From NCBI GenBank assembly GCA_020404895.1, contig JADBWK010000030.1:1-35021 (forward strand): a stretch of 35,021 bases of DNA, in the 5' to 3' direction. The position numbers and the translations under genes are program-made. This DNA is from Pseudanabaena sp. M085S1SP2A07QC (GTDB taxonomy: Bacteria > Cyanobacteriota > Cyanobacteriia > Pseudanabaenales > Pseudanabaenaceae). Shown piece by piece: positions 22,706 to 31,355 of the stretch. The number at the start of each line of letters is the position of its first letter. Positions within the stretch are counted from its first letter, which is position 1. The notes below the pieces were generated by a model. The model was given only the letters and a program-made list of their open reading frames with translations. It was not told the origin of the DNA and made no database searches.

Positions 22706-23974
22706 TTATTGCTTGGATGCCTCTAACTGTTCACAAATTTCAACTAAACGGAAGTTTGCAGGAAATTTCCCGTCAACTTTAATCTGCTTGACATATTCAG
22801 AAGGAATCCGCCAAAGAAGTTTGCTGTCTAAAGCCTTGATGATATCTCCATGATCGATGACTCCAGCTACTGAGCCAACAGGCGATCGCACAATGACATA
22901 ACGCAATTGTTTCTGTTCGAGGAGATTCACAACTGTGGAAATTTGCGTTTTGAGATCGACAGTATCAATTTCGTCCAAGGGTTTAATCAGAGCTTGCAAA
23001 GATTTTGATTGCCATTCACTGCTGTCAATATTGCGGATCGCGACCGCCGAAATTATTCCGCGATCGCGCCCATTTGAGGAAGCGATGTAAATGGGATTTG
23101 CGTCTTTCTCTTCCATTAATAGGAATTTATCAGCAAATTCACGCAATGAAATTTCGGCATCAACAAGGCGGAAATCTCTGGTCATTGCCGCTTCGGCATT
23201 AATATCGAGGAGAGCTTGTTGCAAATTATTGAGATAGAGATAGCCTCCTGCATTACCAAATAGAAACCATCCAATAAAGATCAGAAAAATGCCGCCAATA
23301 GGACTGTTGAGGGTTACCAATCCTCCCAAAATCATAGTTAAAATCCCGCAAAACTGACCTGATCGCGCTGCCCATCTGATACCAGTAAAGCGATCGCCTG
23401 TTATTTTCCATACGGCTGCTTTGAGTATATGACCACCCTCAAAAGGTAGCGCGGGGATGAGGCTGAACATCCCAAAGATGAGATTGATTCTAGCGATATT
23501 CAGCGCAATCATTGTCCAAATGGTGCGCATACTGCCAATACTGTCGGGTAATGCCTCAATGGTTTTTGGATTGTTAGAGAAAATTACATCCCCTGCAATT
23601 AACCAAGCAGCCGTAAAGCCGATCACACTCAAAACCAAGCTCACTAAGGGTCCTGAGATGGCAATACTAAATACAGCGAAAGGATCTTTAGCTTCCTGTT
23701 CAATCGTGCTTGCCCCACCCATAAATTGAATGTTAATCGCACTAACTTCAACGCCACGAGCCTTAGACATGATTGCATGGGCAATTTTATTGAAGGCGAT
23801 CGATAAAAAGAAAAGTATGGCGGTAATTGCTCCATAGCCAAGCGAAAAAGATGGCGATAGCTTCGTATAGGCAGCACTCAGCCAAACGGCTAAAAAGCCG
23901 AGGACGAGAAACCATGATGAATCAATGTATATGGGAATGCCAGAAATGCTGCCGCTGCGGATACCGCCTCTCAT
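22706..23974 (-). CDS. Site-2 protease (M50) homologue with CBS pair, catalytic motifs altered
   Basis: 422 residues: about six membrane helices (residues 18-230), then two CBS domains (about 255-395). The layout and N-terminus (GSISGIPIYIDSSWFLV) match cyanobacterial S2P-CBS proteins. The zinc motif HExxH is replaced by N62-K-I-A-H66, so the first His and the catalytic Glu are gone. The second motif, usually PLDGGR, reads PFEGGH. GGASTIEQEAKDPFAVFSIAISGPLVS is otherwise normal. The protein is intact, with no frame damage, which argues for a kept non-proteolytic role such as a scaffold or an inhibitor of active paralogues; that is inference. Active S2Ps cut membrane-bound anti-sigma factors. 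Confidence 0.88.
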   Translation of the reverse strand: MRGGIRSGSISGIPIYIDSSWFLVLGFLAVWLSAAYTKLSPSFSLGYGAITAILFFLSIAFNKIAHAIMSKARGVEVSAINIQFMGGASTIEQEAKDPFAVFSIAISGPLVSLVLSVIGFTAAWLIAGDVIFSNNPKTIEALPDSIGSMRTIWTMIALNIARINLIFGMFSLIPALPFEGGHILKAAVWKITGDRFTGIRWAARSGQFCGILTMILGGLVTLNSPIGGIFLIFIGWFLFGNAGGYLYLNNLQQALLDINAEAAMTRDFRLVDAEISLREFADKFLLMEEKDANPIYIASSNGRDRGIISAVAIRNIDSSEWQSKSLQALIKPLDEIDTVDLKTQISTVVNLLEQKQLRYVIVRSPVGSVAGVIDHGDIIKALDSKLLWRIPSEYVKQIKVDGKFPANFRLVEICEQLEASKQ

Positions 23975-24088
23975 GATGTGCCTGTCCTAAATTTTTATAC
24001 TGATTGGCGCTAAAAGCTTTTGATTACCTTTTGATTACATTTTATAGCAATCCTCAGAGTGTTTAAGAGTAAAGGTTACTTCGCGCAT

Positions 24089-25399
24089 TTACTCTTGGGC
24101 TTGAAGATAAGCGATCGCATCTTCTTTGGTATAAATTTCACGATCAATCATGGCAAATCTTAGGCTTTGTATTATTGAGCCCATTTGCTTACCTTTTGTA
24201 TATCCAAGCTGCGTGAGATCTGCGCCTGTTAATGGAGATTTGACCAATTGCCATTGGCTTAGATATTGCCAAACAATTTGTCGATAAGCTTGTTCACATT
24301 TTATTCCCGCCAAGATCAATGTCGGAGTATCAAATTTTTGCAGAACTTGAGTAATATCTGACTTTTTTAAACCAAAATTTGTTAAATCTGGCAAATTTAC
24401 TATTAAATCCGCTAATTTATGTTGTCTTGTTTTTTGTTCGGGTGTTAACCCTAAATCAAGTTGAGTAGCGATCTGATCTGGTAAATAGGATAGCAATAAT
24501 TCCAAGCCTAGTTGCAGCGGTGCATCAGTTTTGATTTCTAATCGCTTAAGTAAATTTAGCCAATATTGCGATCGCCGCCATTGATGCTTAAACGAATTAG
24601 ATAAATCCGATGGCAATGTTAACGCTGGATGAATACATCGCAAAGCACCCAATGTTTGCAAAAGTGCAAACATTGCACCTGCTCTAGGTTCGGCAAGAGT
24701 ATAAAGCAACTCTGATCGCAATCGCGCCCCGCCAATCGCATCATGGATTCCGCTTGCAGTAGTTGTCATGATTTCTGCATGGGTTTCTGTGGCGATCTCA
24801 AAATCCAGTCGCACGGCAAAACGCACAGCTCGAAACAACCGACGTGGATCTTCCTCAAAGCTACCTGTACGGATGGTGCGTAATTGTTTATTGGCTAAAT
24901 CTGCCAGACCCTTGAAGCGATCTATTACTTGACCTTTAATCCCCAACTGCTGGTCTAGCTCAATAGCTAAAGCATTGACAGTGAAATCGCGCCGACACAA
25001 ATCATCTTCAAGAGTTGTCGCGATCACTTGTGGATTCGCTCCCGCATAGGCATAAATCTCGCGCCGCGCTGTCGCCATGTCCATTTCAAAGTCTTGATCT
25101 GCATCTTGCCAGCTCAATGCTGCTGTCTGAAATTTTTCATGGATTTGTAATTTTGATGCAGGAAGAAGCTCATGCAATGCGATCGCTACTTTAATACCTG
25201 CTTTTTCCGCCCCATCAAAAACTAAGTCCAGATCCTTATGCAAAGGCGGTGAGGGATGGTTTGCTCGGACAATGGCATCGCGCACAATTCCCCCAACAGC
25301 AAAAGCCCGTAAATTTAGATCTTGGGCAATCTGGGCTGTTTTTAGAATAATTTGCCACTGTAAAGCACTAAAGTAGCGTTCAAAATTTTTCAGATACAT
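24089..25399 (-). CDS. cca: CCA tRNA nucleotidyltransferase / poly(A) polymerase family
   Basis: 436 residues. The class II nucleotidyltransferase head has AFAVGGIVRDAIV (about 34-46) and the metal-binding DLDLVFDG (D-x-D near 57-59). RRDFTVNALAIEL and EEDPRRLFRAVRFAVRLDFEI follow, the latter specific for CCA enzymes and bacterial poly(A) polymerases. The helical C-terminus carries PLTGADL and GKQMGSIIQSLR. It adds or repairs the CCA end of tRNAs; the tRNA-Ala here lacks an encoded CCA, consistent with that need. Some cyanobacteria split A- and CC-adding between two enzymes, so it might be only one of these. It is probably a single unit. Confidence 0.9.
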   Translation of the reverse strand: MYLKNFERYFSALQWQIILKTAQIAQDLNLRAFAVGGIVRDAIVRANHPSPPLHKDLDLVFDGAEKAGIKVAIALHELLPASKLQIHEKFQTAALSWQDADQDFEMDMATARREIYAYAGANPQVIATTLEDDLCRRDFTVNALAIELDQQLGIKGQVIDRFKGLADLANKQLRTIRTGSFEEDPRRLFRAVRFAVRLDFEIATETHAEIMTTTASGIHDAIGGARLRSELLYTLAEPRAGAMFALLQTLGALRCIHPALTLPSDLSNSFKHQWRRSQYWLNLLKRLEIKTDAPLQLGLELLLSYLPDQIATQLDLGLTPEQKTRQHKLADLIVNLPDLTNFGLKKSDITQVLQKFDTPTLILAGIKCEQAYRQIVWQYLSQWQLVKSPLTGADLTQLGYTKGKQMGSIIQSLRFAMIDREIYTKEDAIAYLQAQE

Positions 25400-25458
25400 A
25401 AACTTTAAGCATCATTATGAAACCGATTTTTGGATTTTCAACGCTATAGATATAATTC

Positions 25459-25499
25459 CAAAACATTTACCGCCTAGTGCGTTGGCGGTAAATGTTTTG
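25459..25499. terminator. 16-bp palindrome after the LOG-family gene
   Basis: CAAAACATTTACCGCC (25459-25474) pairs perfectly with 25484-25499 across a nine-base loop. It lies between the LOG-family gene stop and the CCA gene start, both on the minus strand, so it probably ends the former transcript. Confidence 0.6.
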
Positions 25500-25505
25500 A
25501 TATTG

Positions 25506-26576
25506 TTAACGCTGTTCGGGATGGCAGATTAAAGGATTGCCGCTATCACAAGTGTCATTAATTGCCGAAATTAACTCATACAATCGTCCAAAACCATGCT
25601 GATTAAAGTGCATCTTTATACGAGGCAAATCGATAATATGTGGCTCATTGGCTTCTTTAGGTAGCGCAGAACTGCGCTCGATCTTGCCACTGATTAAGAT
25701 ATCGCTGAAATTATCGTTTAGGAGATCTAGATGTTCGTCAGTAATTTCTATGTGCAATCGAATTACAAATAAATCCTCAACCCATCGACAAGAATGATAA
25801 ACACTATAAAACGAAGCAATAAATTGACAAGCTTCATCGATATCATCAGTAATTTTGTAAAGACTACGGTCTTCTTTCGTAATCAATCCTCTTTCGAGTA
25901 AATTATTCTGTACAAATACATCCCAGTCATTCCAATAATCTCCACCCTGTTTGTCGATTAGGACGATCGGGCGCGGCGTTGTTCTTCCTGTCTGACAGAG
26001 CGTTAAACATTCAAAAAACTCATCCTGAGTACCAAAACCTCCAGGAAAAAGCGCGATCGCGTCACTCTCTTTTACAAAATAAAGTTTGCGCGTAAAGAAA
26101 TAACGAAACCTAACTAAACGCGAAGCCTCAGGTACAAATCCATTACTCGATTGCTCAAAAGGCAGGCTGATATTTAAGCCGAAAGAATTATTTCCTGCGC
26201 CTTTATTTCCTGCTGACATGATGCCGCCCCCAGCCCCAGTAATCACCATGAACCCTTGTTTTGTGATTTTTTCAGAAAACTCAAAGGCTTGGCGATATTC
26301 AGGTGCATTTGCTGAAGTACGCGCTGAGCCAAAGATACTCACTTTACGATTAAAGCGATGAGGGTAAAACATAGCGATCGCTTTTTGCATATCCTGCAAA
26401 GAACCTGTCAAGATTTTCCAATCTAGACGCTCTGACTCGGTCTGACTAAGTTGGGTGATCGCTTTTAAAGCATTGTAAATTAGCTCTCCATGCTCGGTTG
26501 CCTCAAGATTATCAACCAACTTATGCAAATCATCAGAAAGCGCTTCGATATCTGAACGTGAAGGATTTATAGCCAT
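25506..26576 (-). CDS. LOG-family (TIGR00730-like) Rossmann protein
   Basis: 356 residues, longer than the usual 180-200 LOG enzymes. The core has VSIFGSARTSANAPEY, MVITGAGGGIMSAGNKGAG and the hallmark PGGFGTQDEFFE. N-terminal helices (about 1-75) and a C-terminal domain of about 100 residues are added, as in the larger cyanobacterial relatives. LOG proteins are nucleotide 5'-monophosphate phosphoribohydrolases, some acting on cytokinin nucleotides; old labels call them lysine decarboxylases. The PGGxGT and Arg/Glu active-site region looks intact. Substrate unknown. It is divergent from the ferredoxin gene, with a very long palindrome between them. Confidence 0.85.
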   Translation of the reverse strand: MAINPSRSDIEALSDDLHKLVDNLEATEHGELIYNALKAITQLSQTESERLDWKILTGSLQDMQKAIAMFYPHRFNRKVSIFGSARTSANAPEYRQAFEFSEKITKQGFMVITGAGGGIMSAGNKGAGNNSFGLNISLPFEQSSNGFVPEASRLVRFRYFFTRKLYFVKESDAIALFPGGFGTQDEFFECLTLCQTGRTTPRPIVLIDKQGGDYWNDWDVFVQNNLLERGLITKEDRSLYKITDDIDEACQFIASFYSVYHSCRWVEDLFVIRLHIEITDEHLDLLNDNFSDILISGKIERSSALPKEANEPHIIDLPRIKMHFNQHGFGRLYELISAINDTCDSGNPLICHPEQR

Positions 26577-26606
26577 AAAAGTTATTTTACAGTGATTTAC
26601 TCTCTG

Positions 26607-26671
26607 ATAAAGTCCATAATTTTTTTAAAAGCTTTGCACAGCAAAGCTTTTAAAAAAATTATGGACTTTAT
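26607..26671. repeat. 31-bp perfect palindrome between divergent genes
   Basis: Arms 26607-26637 and 26641-26671 are fully complementary around ACA (GC-ACA-GC centre). The genes on both sides (LOG family and ferredoxin) start, not end, here, so a simple terminator role is unlikely. It may be an inserted palindrome or a regulatory cruciform. Confidence 0.8.
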
Positions 26672-26729
26672 GCATTTAAGTAAGATAATAAGTGTGTAAT
26701 AAAAATTAACAAACAATTAACACTCAACT

Positions 26730-27029
26730 ATGGCGAACATTACGTTTGTGAATGAAGGAAAAGAAGCGATCGCTATGGATGGCGTTAACCTTCGTATAAA
26801 AGCTCTCGAAAACAATATCGACATCTATAAATTTGTTGCGAAGCTCACCAACTGTAATGGTTATGGACAATGTGCCACCTGTGTAGTCGAGATTGTAGAA
26901 GGTTTGGAGAACCTTTCGCCCAAAACAGAATTTGAAGAAAAAAAACTTAAAAATAAACCAAATAATTACCGTCTCGCCTGTCAAACCTTGGTAAATCAAG
27001 GAAATGTAAGTGTAAAGACTAGACCATAG
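26730..27029 (+). CDS. 2Fe-2S ferredoxin
   Basis: 99 residues. The cluster ligands are C47, C53 and C56 in [10 protein letters not shown] and the later Cys in YRLACQTLV. The Cys spacing (CX5CX2C) and acidic stretch [13 protein letters not shown] are closer to adrenodoxin-like or special-purpose ferredoxins than to photosynthetic PetF (CX4CX2C). The GYGQC pattern and the [12 protein letters not shown] segment are typical of a conserved cyanobacterial minor ferredoxin. It would carry electrons to an unidentified partner. The gene starts with an ATG at 26730 and stands alone; the 220 bp after it hold small repeats only. Confidence 0.88.
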   Translation: MANITFVNEGKEAIAMDGVNLRIKALENNIDIYKFVAKLTNCNGYGQCATCVVEIVEGLENLSPKTEFEEKKLKNKPNNYRLACQTLVNQGNVSVKTRP

Positions 27030-27111
27030 TTTTTGGCTTTTAGCTTTTAGCTCTTAGCTTCTAGCTGTTGGCTTTTAGGCTGTACCACTAAAATCTTAGG
27101 AAGGAATTCAA

Positions 27112-27145
27112 TAGCCAATAGCTAATGGCTAATAGCTATTGGCTA
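27112..27145. repeat. Inverted repeat of the TAGCCAATAGCT type
   Basis: TAGCCAATAGCT (27112-27123) pairs with AGCTATTGGCTA (27134-27145) across ten bases. A run of TTTTAGC/CTTAGC words lies at 27034-27078. Such AGCTATTGGC-type words are common junk repeats in cyanobacteria. No other feature is visible between the ferredoxin and dnaJ genes. Confidence 0.6.
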
Positions 27146-27255
27146 AAGATGTGCGGTAAAACGTACTCATTACGAGTATGCACAAACAAACGATCAGTGC
27201 TACGTTAAACTAAAATAATTGTCTATGAATCCTTTAGGCGACAGAGAAACCCCCT

Positions 27256-28389
27256 ATGGCGCGTGATTATTACGAAATCCTTGGAGTCGATCGCAGTACT
27301 GACAAAGAGGAAATCAAACGAGCATATCGACGTTTAGCTCGAAAATATCACCCCGATGTCAACAAAGAAGCGGGGGCAGATGAACGATTTAAAGAAATTA
27401 ACCGTGCCTATGAGGTTCTCTCGGAACCAGAAACTCGTGCGCGTTATGATCGGTTTGGAGAAGCTGGAGTCTCAAGCGGTGGCGGTGGATCACCTGACAT
27501 GGGCGATATGGGCGGATTCGCCGATATCTTTGAGAGCTTCTTTAGCGGCTTTTCTAACACTGGCCAGCAGCAGCAAGCTCGCCGTCGCAGTGGCCCCACT
27601 CGTGGTGAAGATCTCCGCTTTGATCTAAAACTAGAATTCCGCGAAGCCGTATTTGGTGGTGAGAAGCAAATCAAAATTTCTCATCTTGAAACTTGTGGAA
27701 CTTGTGCAGGTAGTGGCGCAAAACCAGGAACTCGCCCTCGTACTTGCGGCACTTGTAGCGGCACTGGTCAAGTTCGCCGTGCTACACGTACACCCTTTGG
27801 CAGCTTTACGCAAGTTTCTACCTGTCCCACTTGTAATGGCACTGGTCAAACTATTGAGGATAAATGCGAAAGCTGTAATGGTCTAGGACTAAACCAAGTT
27901 ACCAAAAAATTAAAAATCACGATTCCCGCAGGTGTCGATAGTGGTACAAGACTGCGGGTATCTAGTGAAGGTGATGCGGGACAGCGCGGTGGCCCATCAG
28001 GAGATCTCTATGTTTACTTGTTTGTTCAAGCTGACAATGAGTTTGAGCGTGAAGGCATCAACGTTTTATCGGAAATCAAGATTAGCTATTTGCAAGCGAT
28101 TCTGGGTGACAAAATTGCAATTAATACTGTTGATGGCAAGAAACCGCTCACGATTCCCGCAGGTACACAATCTGATACGGTCTTGACCCTAGAAGGTTTG
28201 GGTGTTCCCAAGTTGGGTAATCCTGTCGCTCGCGGTGATCATTTAATCAGAATCAAGATCGATATTCCGACCAAAATCGGGAATGAAGAGCGCGAAGTGC
28301 TTGAGAAGCTCAAAGAGAAGCAACTTGGCAGCGCGGCTAAAGGTGGTATTGGTGACATCTTAGGCGGTATATTTGGGAACCAAAAATAA
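27256..28389 (+). CDS. dnaJ: Chaperone protein DnaJ
   Basis: 377 residues with full type I layout. The J-domain (1-70) has HPD in [11 protein letters not shown]. The Gly/Phe region is at about 72-110. Four zinc repeats follow ([32 protein letters not shown], about 147-213). The substrate-binding C-domain follows (about 215-360) with [10 protein letters not shown] and DLGVPKLGN-like [10 protein letters not shown]. It stimulates DnaK ATPase and passes unfolded proteins to it. dnaK and grpE are not adjacent. No CIRCE-type element was seen upstream. A 20-21-bp palindrome terminator follows. Confidence 0.96.
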   Translation: MARDYYEILGVDRSTDKEEIKRAYRRLARKYHPDVNKEAGADERFKEINRAYEVLSEPETRARYDRFGEAGVSSGGGGSPDMGDMGGFADIFESFFSGFSNTGQQQQARRRSGPTRGEDLRFDLKLEFREAVFGGEKQIKISHLETCGTCAGSGAKPGTRPRTCGTCSGTGQVRRATRTPFGSFTQVSTCPTCNGTGQTIEDKCESCNGLGLNQVTKKLKITIPAGVDSGTRLRVSSEGDAGQRGGPSGDLYVYLFVQADNEFEREGINVLSEIKISYLQAILGDKIAINTVDGKKPLTIPAGTQSDTVLTLEGLGVPKLGNPVARGDHLIRIKIDIPTKIGNEEREVLEKLKEKQLGSAAKGGIGDILGGIFGNQK

Positions 28390-28392
28390 ACT

Positions 28393-28437
28393 ATAAACTT
28401 GAAAAAGCCTTGCAAAGCAAGGCTTTTTCAAGTTTAT
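28393..28437. terminator. 21-bp palindrome terminator after dnaJ
   Basis: Arms 28393-28413 and 28417-28437 pair perfectly around AAA (GC-AAA-GC centre). The right arm contains TTTTT. It separates dnaJ from the tusA-like gene, which may therefore have its own promoter or depend on read-through. Confidence 0.75.
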
Positions 28438-28472
28438 TTATAATATTCTTTTGAAGCTTACGACAAAAATAT

Positions 28473-28706
28473 ATGTGCATTCAGGCTACCAAATCCATCG
28501 ATTTACGCGACGTTCCCTGTCCACTCAGTTTTGTGCGAGCAAAATTGCATCTAGAGAAACTGGAAACTGGGCAATTGCTAGAAGTACTACTAGATGGTGG
28601 TGAGCCAATTGAGCAAGTTCCCAATAGCCTTATTTCTGATGGTCATCAGGTAAAAGGCATCGAAGAGCGCGATCGCTTTTTTGCTTTGACAGTCCAAAAA
28701 GCATGA
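28473..28706 (+). CDS. TusA/SirA-family sulfur-carrier-like protein
   Basis: 77 residues. The family signature is DVPCPLSFVRAKLHLEKL, with the active Cys at residue 16 in CPxS form (CPLS rather than the more common CPxP). The rest has LEVLLDGGEPIEQVP and the terminal RDRFFALTV strand. TusA proteins carry persulfide sulfur for tRNA thiolation and cofactor synthesis; cyanobacterial members are poorly defined. It lies 13 bp before rsgA on the same strand, and the dnaJ-tusA-rsgA order seems conserved in cyanobacteria, from memory. Confidence 0.87.
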   Translation: MCIQATKSIDLRDVPCPLSFVRAKLHLEKLETGQLLEVLLDGGEPIEQVPNSLISDGHQVKGIEERDRFFALTVQKA

Positions 28707-28719
28707 TGCAAGCAACCCC

Positions 28720-29793
28720 ATGCTGGCTATAACAGGTACAGTCTTGGCTGTACAAGCCAACTATTATCGCGTGATCTTAGATCAAGCTTTCAGTCTAGAG
28801 TTGCTTGATGAATCGGGTCAAAAATTTAGTCAACTTGTCCATGAGCTACTCTGTACCCGCCGCGCCCGACTCAAAAAAATTGGTCAGCAGATCTGTGTAG
28901 GCGATCGCATCACTATCGAAGAACCAGACTGGCAGGGCGGACGCGGAGCCATATCGGAAGTGGAGCCACGGCGTAATTTGCTTGATCGCCCGACTGTAGC
29001 TAATGTTGATCGCATTTTATTAGTTTTTGCCCTAGCTGAACCGAGCCTCGATCCACATCAACTCAGTCGATTTTTAGTAAAAGCCGAAAGTACTGGGGTT
29101 GATGTTTTGTTGTGCTTAAATAAGCGCGATTTAGTTAGTGAGCAAATATGGCAATCATGGTGCGATCGACTAAAATCTTGGGGATATCCACCGATCGCCA
29201 TTAGTACTTATACTCGTGAAGGTATTGACGAGCTAGCTCAACATTTACAAACGGGCGTAACCGTCGTCGCAGGGCAGTCAGGAGTCGGTAAATCTAGTCT
29301 CATTAATTTATTAATTCCCAATTTACAAGTTCGTGTTGGTGAAGTTTCTCAACGTTTGGGGCATGGGAAACATACTACCCGCCATGTGGAGCTATTTGCA
29401 TTGCCTGCGGGAGGTTATCTTGCTGATACTCCTGGTTTTATGCAACCGAATCTAACCGTTACACCTCAGGAATTAACAGATTGTTTTCCTGAAGCAAGAC
29501 AAAGATTAGCTTCAGGAGAAAGTTGTCATTTCAATGATTGTTTACATCGCCGCGACGAGCCAAATTGTGTGGTACGAGGTGATTGGGAACGCTATGAGCA
29601 TTACATAGCCTATTTAGAAGAGGCGATCGCTTATCAACAAAAGCTAAAAAATACAGCCAATGCTGATGCTTCAGTCAAAGTTAAAGATACCAGTGATGGT
29701 AAACAACAGCAAGAGCCTAGATTACTGAAGAAACGCTATCGACGAGAGTCACGTCGTAGCGAACATCAAAATCTAGAAACAGATGATGATTAG
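28720..29793 (+). CDS. rsgA: Ribosome biogenesis GTPase RsgA
   Basis: 357 residues. An N-terminal OB-fold (about 1-80) is followed by a circularly permuted GTPase domain: G4 NKRD (134-137), G1 GQSGVGKSSLIN (about 195-206), switch region RLGHGKHTTRHVEL and G3 DTPGF. A zinc finger comes from SGESCHFNDCLHRRDEPNC. It tests maturation of the 30S subunit. The basic C-terminal tail (KKRYRRESRRSEH) could contact rRNA. The ATG at 28720 follows the tusA-like stop by 13 bp, so co-transcription is likely. A terminator hairpin overlaps the stop. Confidence 0.93.
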   Translation: MLAITGTVLAVQANYYRVILDQAFSLELLDESGQKFSQLVHELLCTRRARLKKIGQQICVGDRITIEEPDWQGGRGAISEVEPRRNLLDRPTVANVDRILLVFALAEPSLDPHQLSRFLVKAESTGVDVLLCLNKRDLVSEQIWQSWCDRLKSWGYPPIAISTYTREGIDELAQHLQTGVTVVAGQSGVGKSSLINLLIPNLQVRVGEVSQRLGHGKHTTRHVELFALPAGGYLADTPGFMQPNLTVTPQELTDCFPEARQRLASGESCHFNDCLHRRDEPNCVVRGDWERYEHYIAYLEEAIAYQQKLKNTANADASVKVKDTSDGKQQQEPRLLKKRYRRESRRSEHQNLETDDD

Positions 29794-29832
29794 AATTATG
29801 TATTTGCAAAAGCAGGGAATACATAATTCTAA
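29790..29832 (+). terminator. Hairpin overlapping the rsgA stop codon
   Basis: TTAGAATTATGTATT (29790-29804) pairs with 29818-29832; the loop contains TGC-AAAA-GCA. TTTTATT follows. Confidence 0.65.
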
Positions 29833-29919
29833 GTTTTATTAATGCGCTTGTAAGGCACGATATAGTATCTAACGAGCTTCAAGCTTGTTCCCTAATCGAA
29901 GGTCGTATCTTAATCGCAC

Positions 29920-30588
29920 ATGAAAAAGTATATTTCCCTTGCTGCTGGCTTAGTCTTATTCGCAGTCAGTGCTTGCACAACAGCTACTCCTGTAGCCGAT
30001 AATGCAACTCCCACTAAATCTGCTTTACCTACAGCTAATGCCACAGAAAAGCCCCCAGAAAAGCCAAAAGATGGGACAACCCCAGAAGTTAAAACTGGCG
30101 ACAAGCCCGAACCAACATCAAGTGCTAATGGTTGGCAAGATTACAAATCTTCGGCTGGGAAATTTACGGTAGAAGTGCCTAGCAAGCCACAGGAGCAATC
30201 TCAAGAGCAGAAGACTAACGTTGGTACAATTCAACTAAATATGGTGATTGCTGAAGCCAGTGACTCAGGGTACTTCATTGGCTATGCTGACTTCCCAAAC
30301 AAAATCGCCAATCCTGCTGATGTCCAAAAAGGACTAGGAGATTCGGTTAAAGGATCTGTGGCAAATCTTAAGGGAGTAATTAAGTCGGAGAAAGAATACA
30401 TGCTTGGAGATGTTCCTTGTCGTGATTTTGAAGCTAGTGGCAAAGTTCAGACTACGGATGTATCGATGAAGGGTAGATTTTGTCTTGCAGGAAATCGTTT
30501 GTATCAAGTATTTGCGTTAGGTGCTGCCGATAAAATTGCGGCAGCCGATGTTGATCGCTTTATTAAATCTTTCAAGATTGAAAAATAA
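29920..30588 (+). CDS. Putative lipoprotein of unknown function
   Basis: 222 residues. It has a lipoprotein signal: basic MKKY, a hydrophobic stretch ISLAAGLVLFA and lipobox VSAC with C19 as the modified residue. A Pro/Thr/Lys-rich linker (about 25-70) is followed by a globular domain (about 72-222) starting WQDYKSSAGKFTVEVPSKP, with MVIAEASDSGYFIGYADFP and ending RFIKSFKI. This domain resembles the cyanobacterial conserved domains described as PsbP-like or DUF1795-like, but I cannot assign it. Two Cys (in DVPCRDF and GRFCLAG) might pair. It is monocistronic, with tandem hairpins after it. Confidence 0.8.
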   Translation: MKKYISLAAGLVLFAVSACTTATPVADNATPTKSALPTANATEKPPEKPKDGTTPEVKTGDKPEPTSSANGWQDYKSSAGKFTVEVPSKPQEQSQEQKTNVGTIQLNMVIAEASDSGYFIGYADFPNKIANPADVQKGLGDSVKGSVANLKGVIKSEKEYMLGDVPCRDFEASGKVQTTDVSMKGRFCLAGNRLYQVFALGAADKIAAADVDRFIKSFKIEK

Positions 30589-30594
30589 AAACAA

Positions 30595-30662
30595 AAAATG
30601 GATTGCGATGCAACCCATTTTCTATAAAAAGAGAGGCGACGCATTGCGTCGCCTCTCTTTTT
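30595..30662. terminator. Two tandem hairpins between convergent lipoprotein and ctaE genes
   Basis: The first hairpin (30595-30606 with 30610-30621) has one mismatch and a GAT loop. The second (30626-30642 with 30646-30662) is a perfect 17-bp stem with an ATT loop and A/T tails on both sides, suitable as a bidirectional terminator. Confidence 0.8.
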
Positions 30663-30666
30663 ATGA

Positions 30667-31293
30667 CTAAAGAATATAGAGCAATAAAAACAAGACAATC
30701 CAGACGATATCGACAAAGTGCCAATATACAGAGGCTGCCTCGATGCCGAAGTGACTGGTGTTGCTGTAATGTCCCGCTTTGAGCGATCGCACTAACACAG
30801 TTGCAATCAGCGATAAGCCGATAATTACGTGCAAGCCATGAAACCCTGTTAACACATAAAAAGTACTAGCAAACAGGTTGGTGGTCAGACCAAACTCTAG
30901 ATGTTGGTATTCATAGATTTGACCAGCGATGAATATTGCACCCATGATAAAGGTGGCAAGAAACCATAGCTGAGCAGCCTTGATCTTATTCTCTTTGACC
31001 GCATGATCGGCTTGGTGAATCACAAAGCTGCTAGATACTAGAATAATTGTGTTGATGCCTGGTAGTAGTAATTCGAGTTCAGGCGTACCTTCTGGAGGCC
31101 AAGATGTTGCCACAGAACGAAAGGTTAAGTAGGCAGCAAATAAGCCAAAAAATAGCATTCCTTCGGAAATAAGGAAGACAATTAAGCCAAAAACCCGTAA
31201 ATCGGGATGTTCGTAATGCCCCGCTTCGGCAGCATGAGCATGGATTGCATCATCTTGCGTTGGGTCAGTAACTGGAGCGATCGATCCTTGCAT
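30667..31293 (-). CDS. ctaE: Cytochrome c oxidase subunit III
   Basis: From the ATG at 31293 the protein has 208 residues; a TTG at 31329 would add 12 non-conserved ones. It has five membrane helices, as in the short bacterial type: FGLIVFLISEGMLFFGLFAAY, INTIILVSSSFVIHQADHAV, WFLATFIMGAIFIAGQIYEY, VLTGFHGLHVIIGL and the C-terminal VYWHFVDIVWIVLFLLLYI. The conserved Glu in ISEGMLF and the FHGLH and WHFVD motifs are present. Subunit III stabilises subunit I. It is last in the ctaC-ctaD-ctaE order and is separated from ctaD by 181 bp holding a repeat. Confidence 0.93.
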   Translation of the reverse strand: MQGSIAPVTDPTQDDAIHAHAAEAGHYEHPDLRVFGLIVFLISEGMLFFGLFAAYLTFRSVATSWPPEGTPELELLLPGINTIILVSSSFVIHQADHAVKENKIKAAQLWFLATFIMGAIFIAGQIYEYQHLEFGLTTNLFASTFYVLTGFHGLHVIIGLSLIATVLVRSLKAGHYSNTSHFGIEAASVYWHFVDIVWIVLFLLLYIL

Positions 31294-31355
31294 AGGTAAA
31301 TGTTTGGATAAATGGATAAATACAGACAAGGGGTGTTGGGCTTAGAAACTGTCTC

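Noticed and set aside
27444-27886. Several frames on both strands within dnaJ
   Set aside because: They are shadows of the Gly- and Cys-rich repeats of DnaJ, with no independent support.
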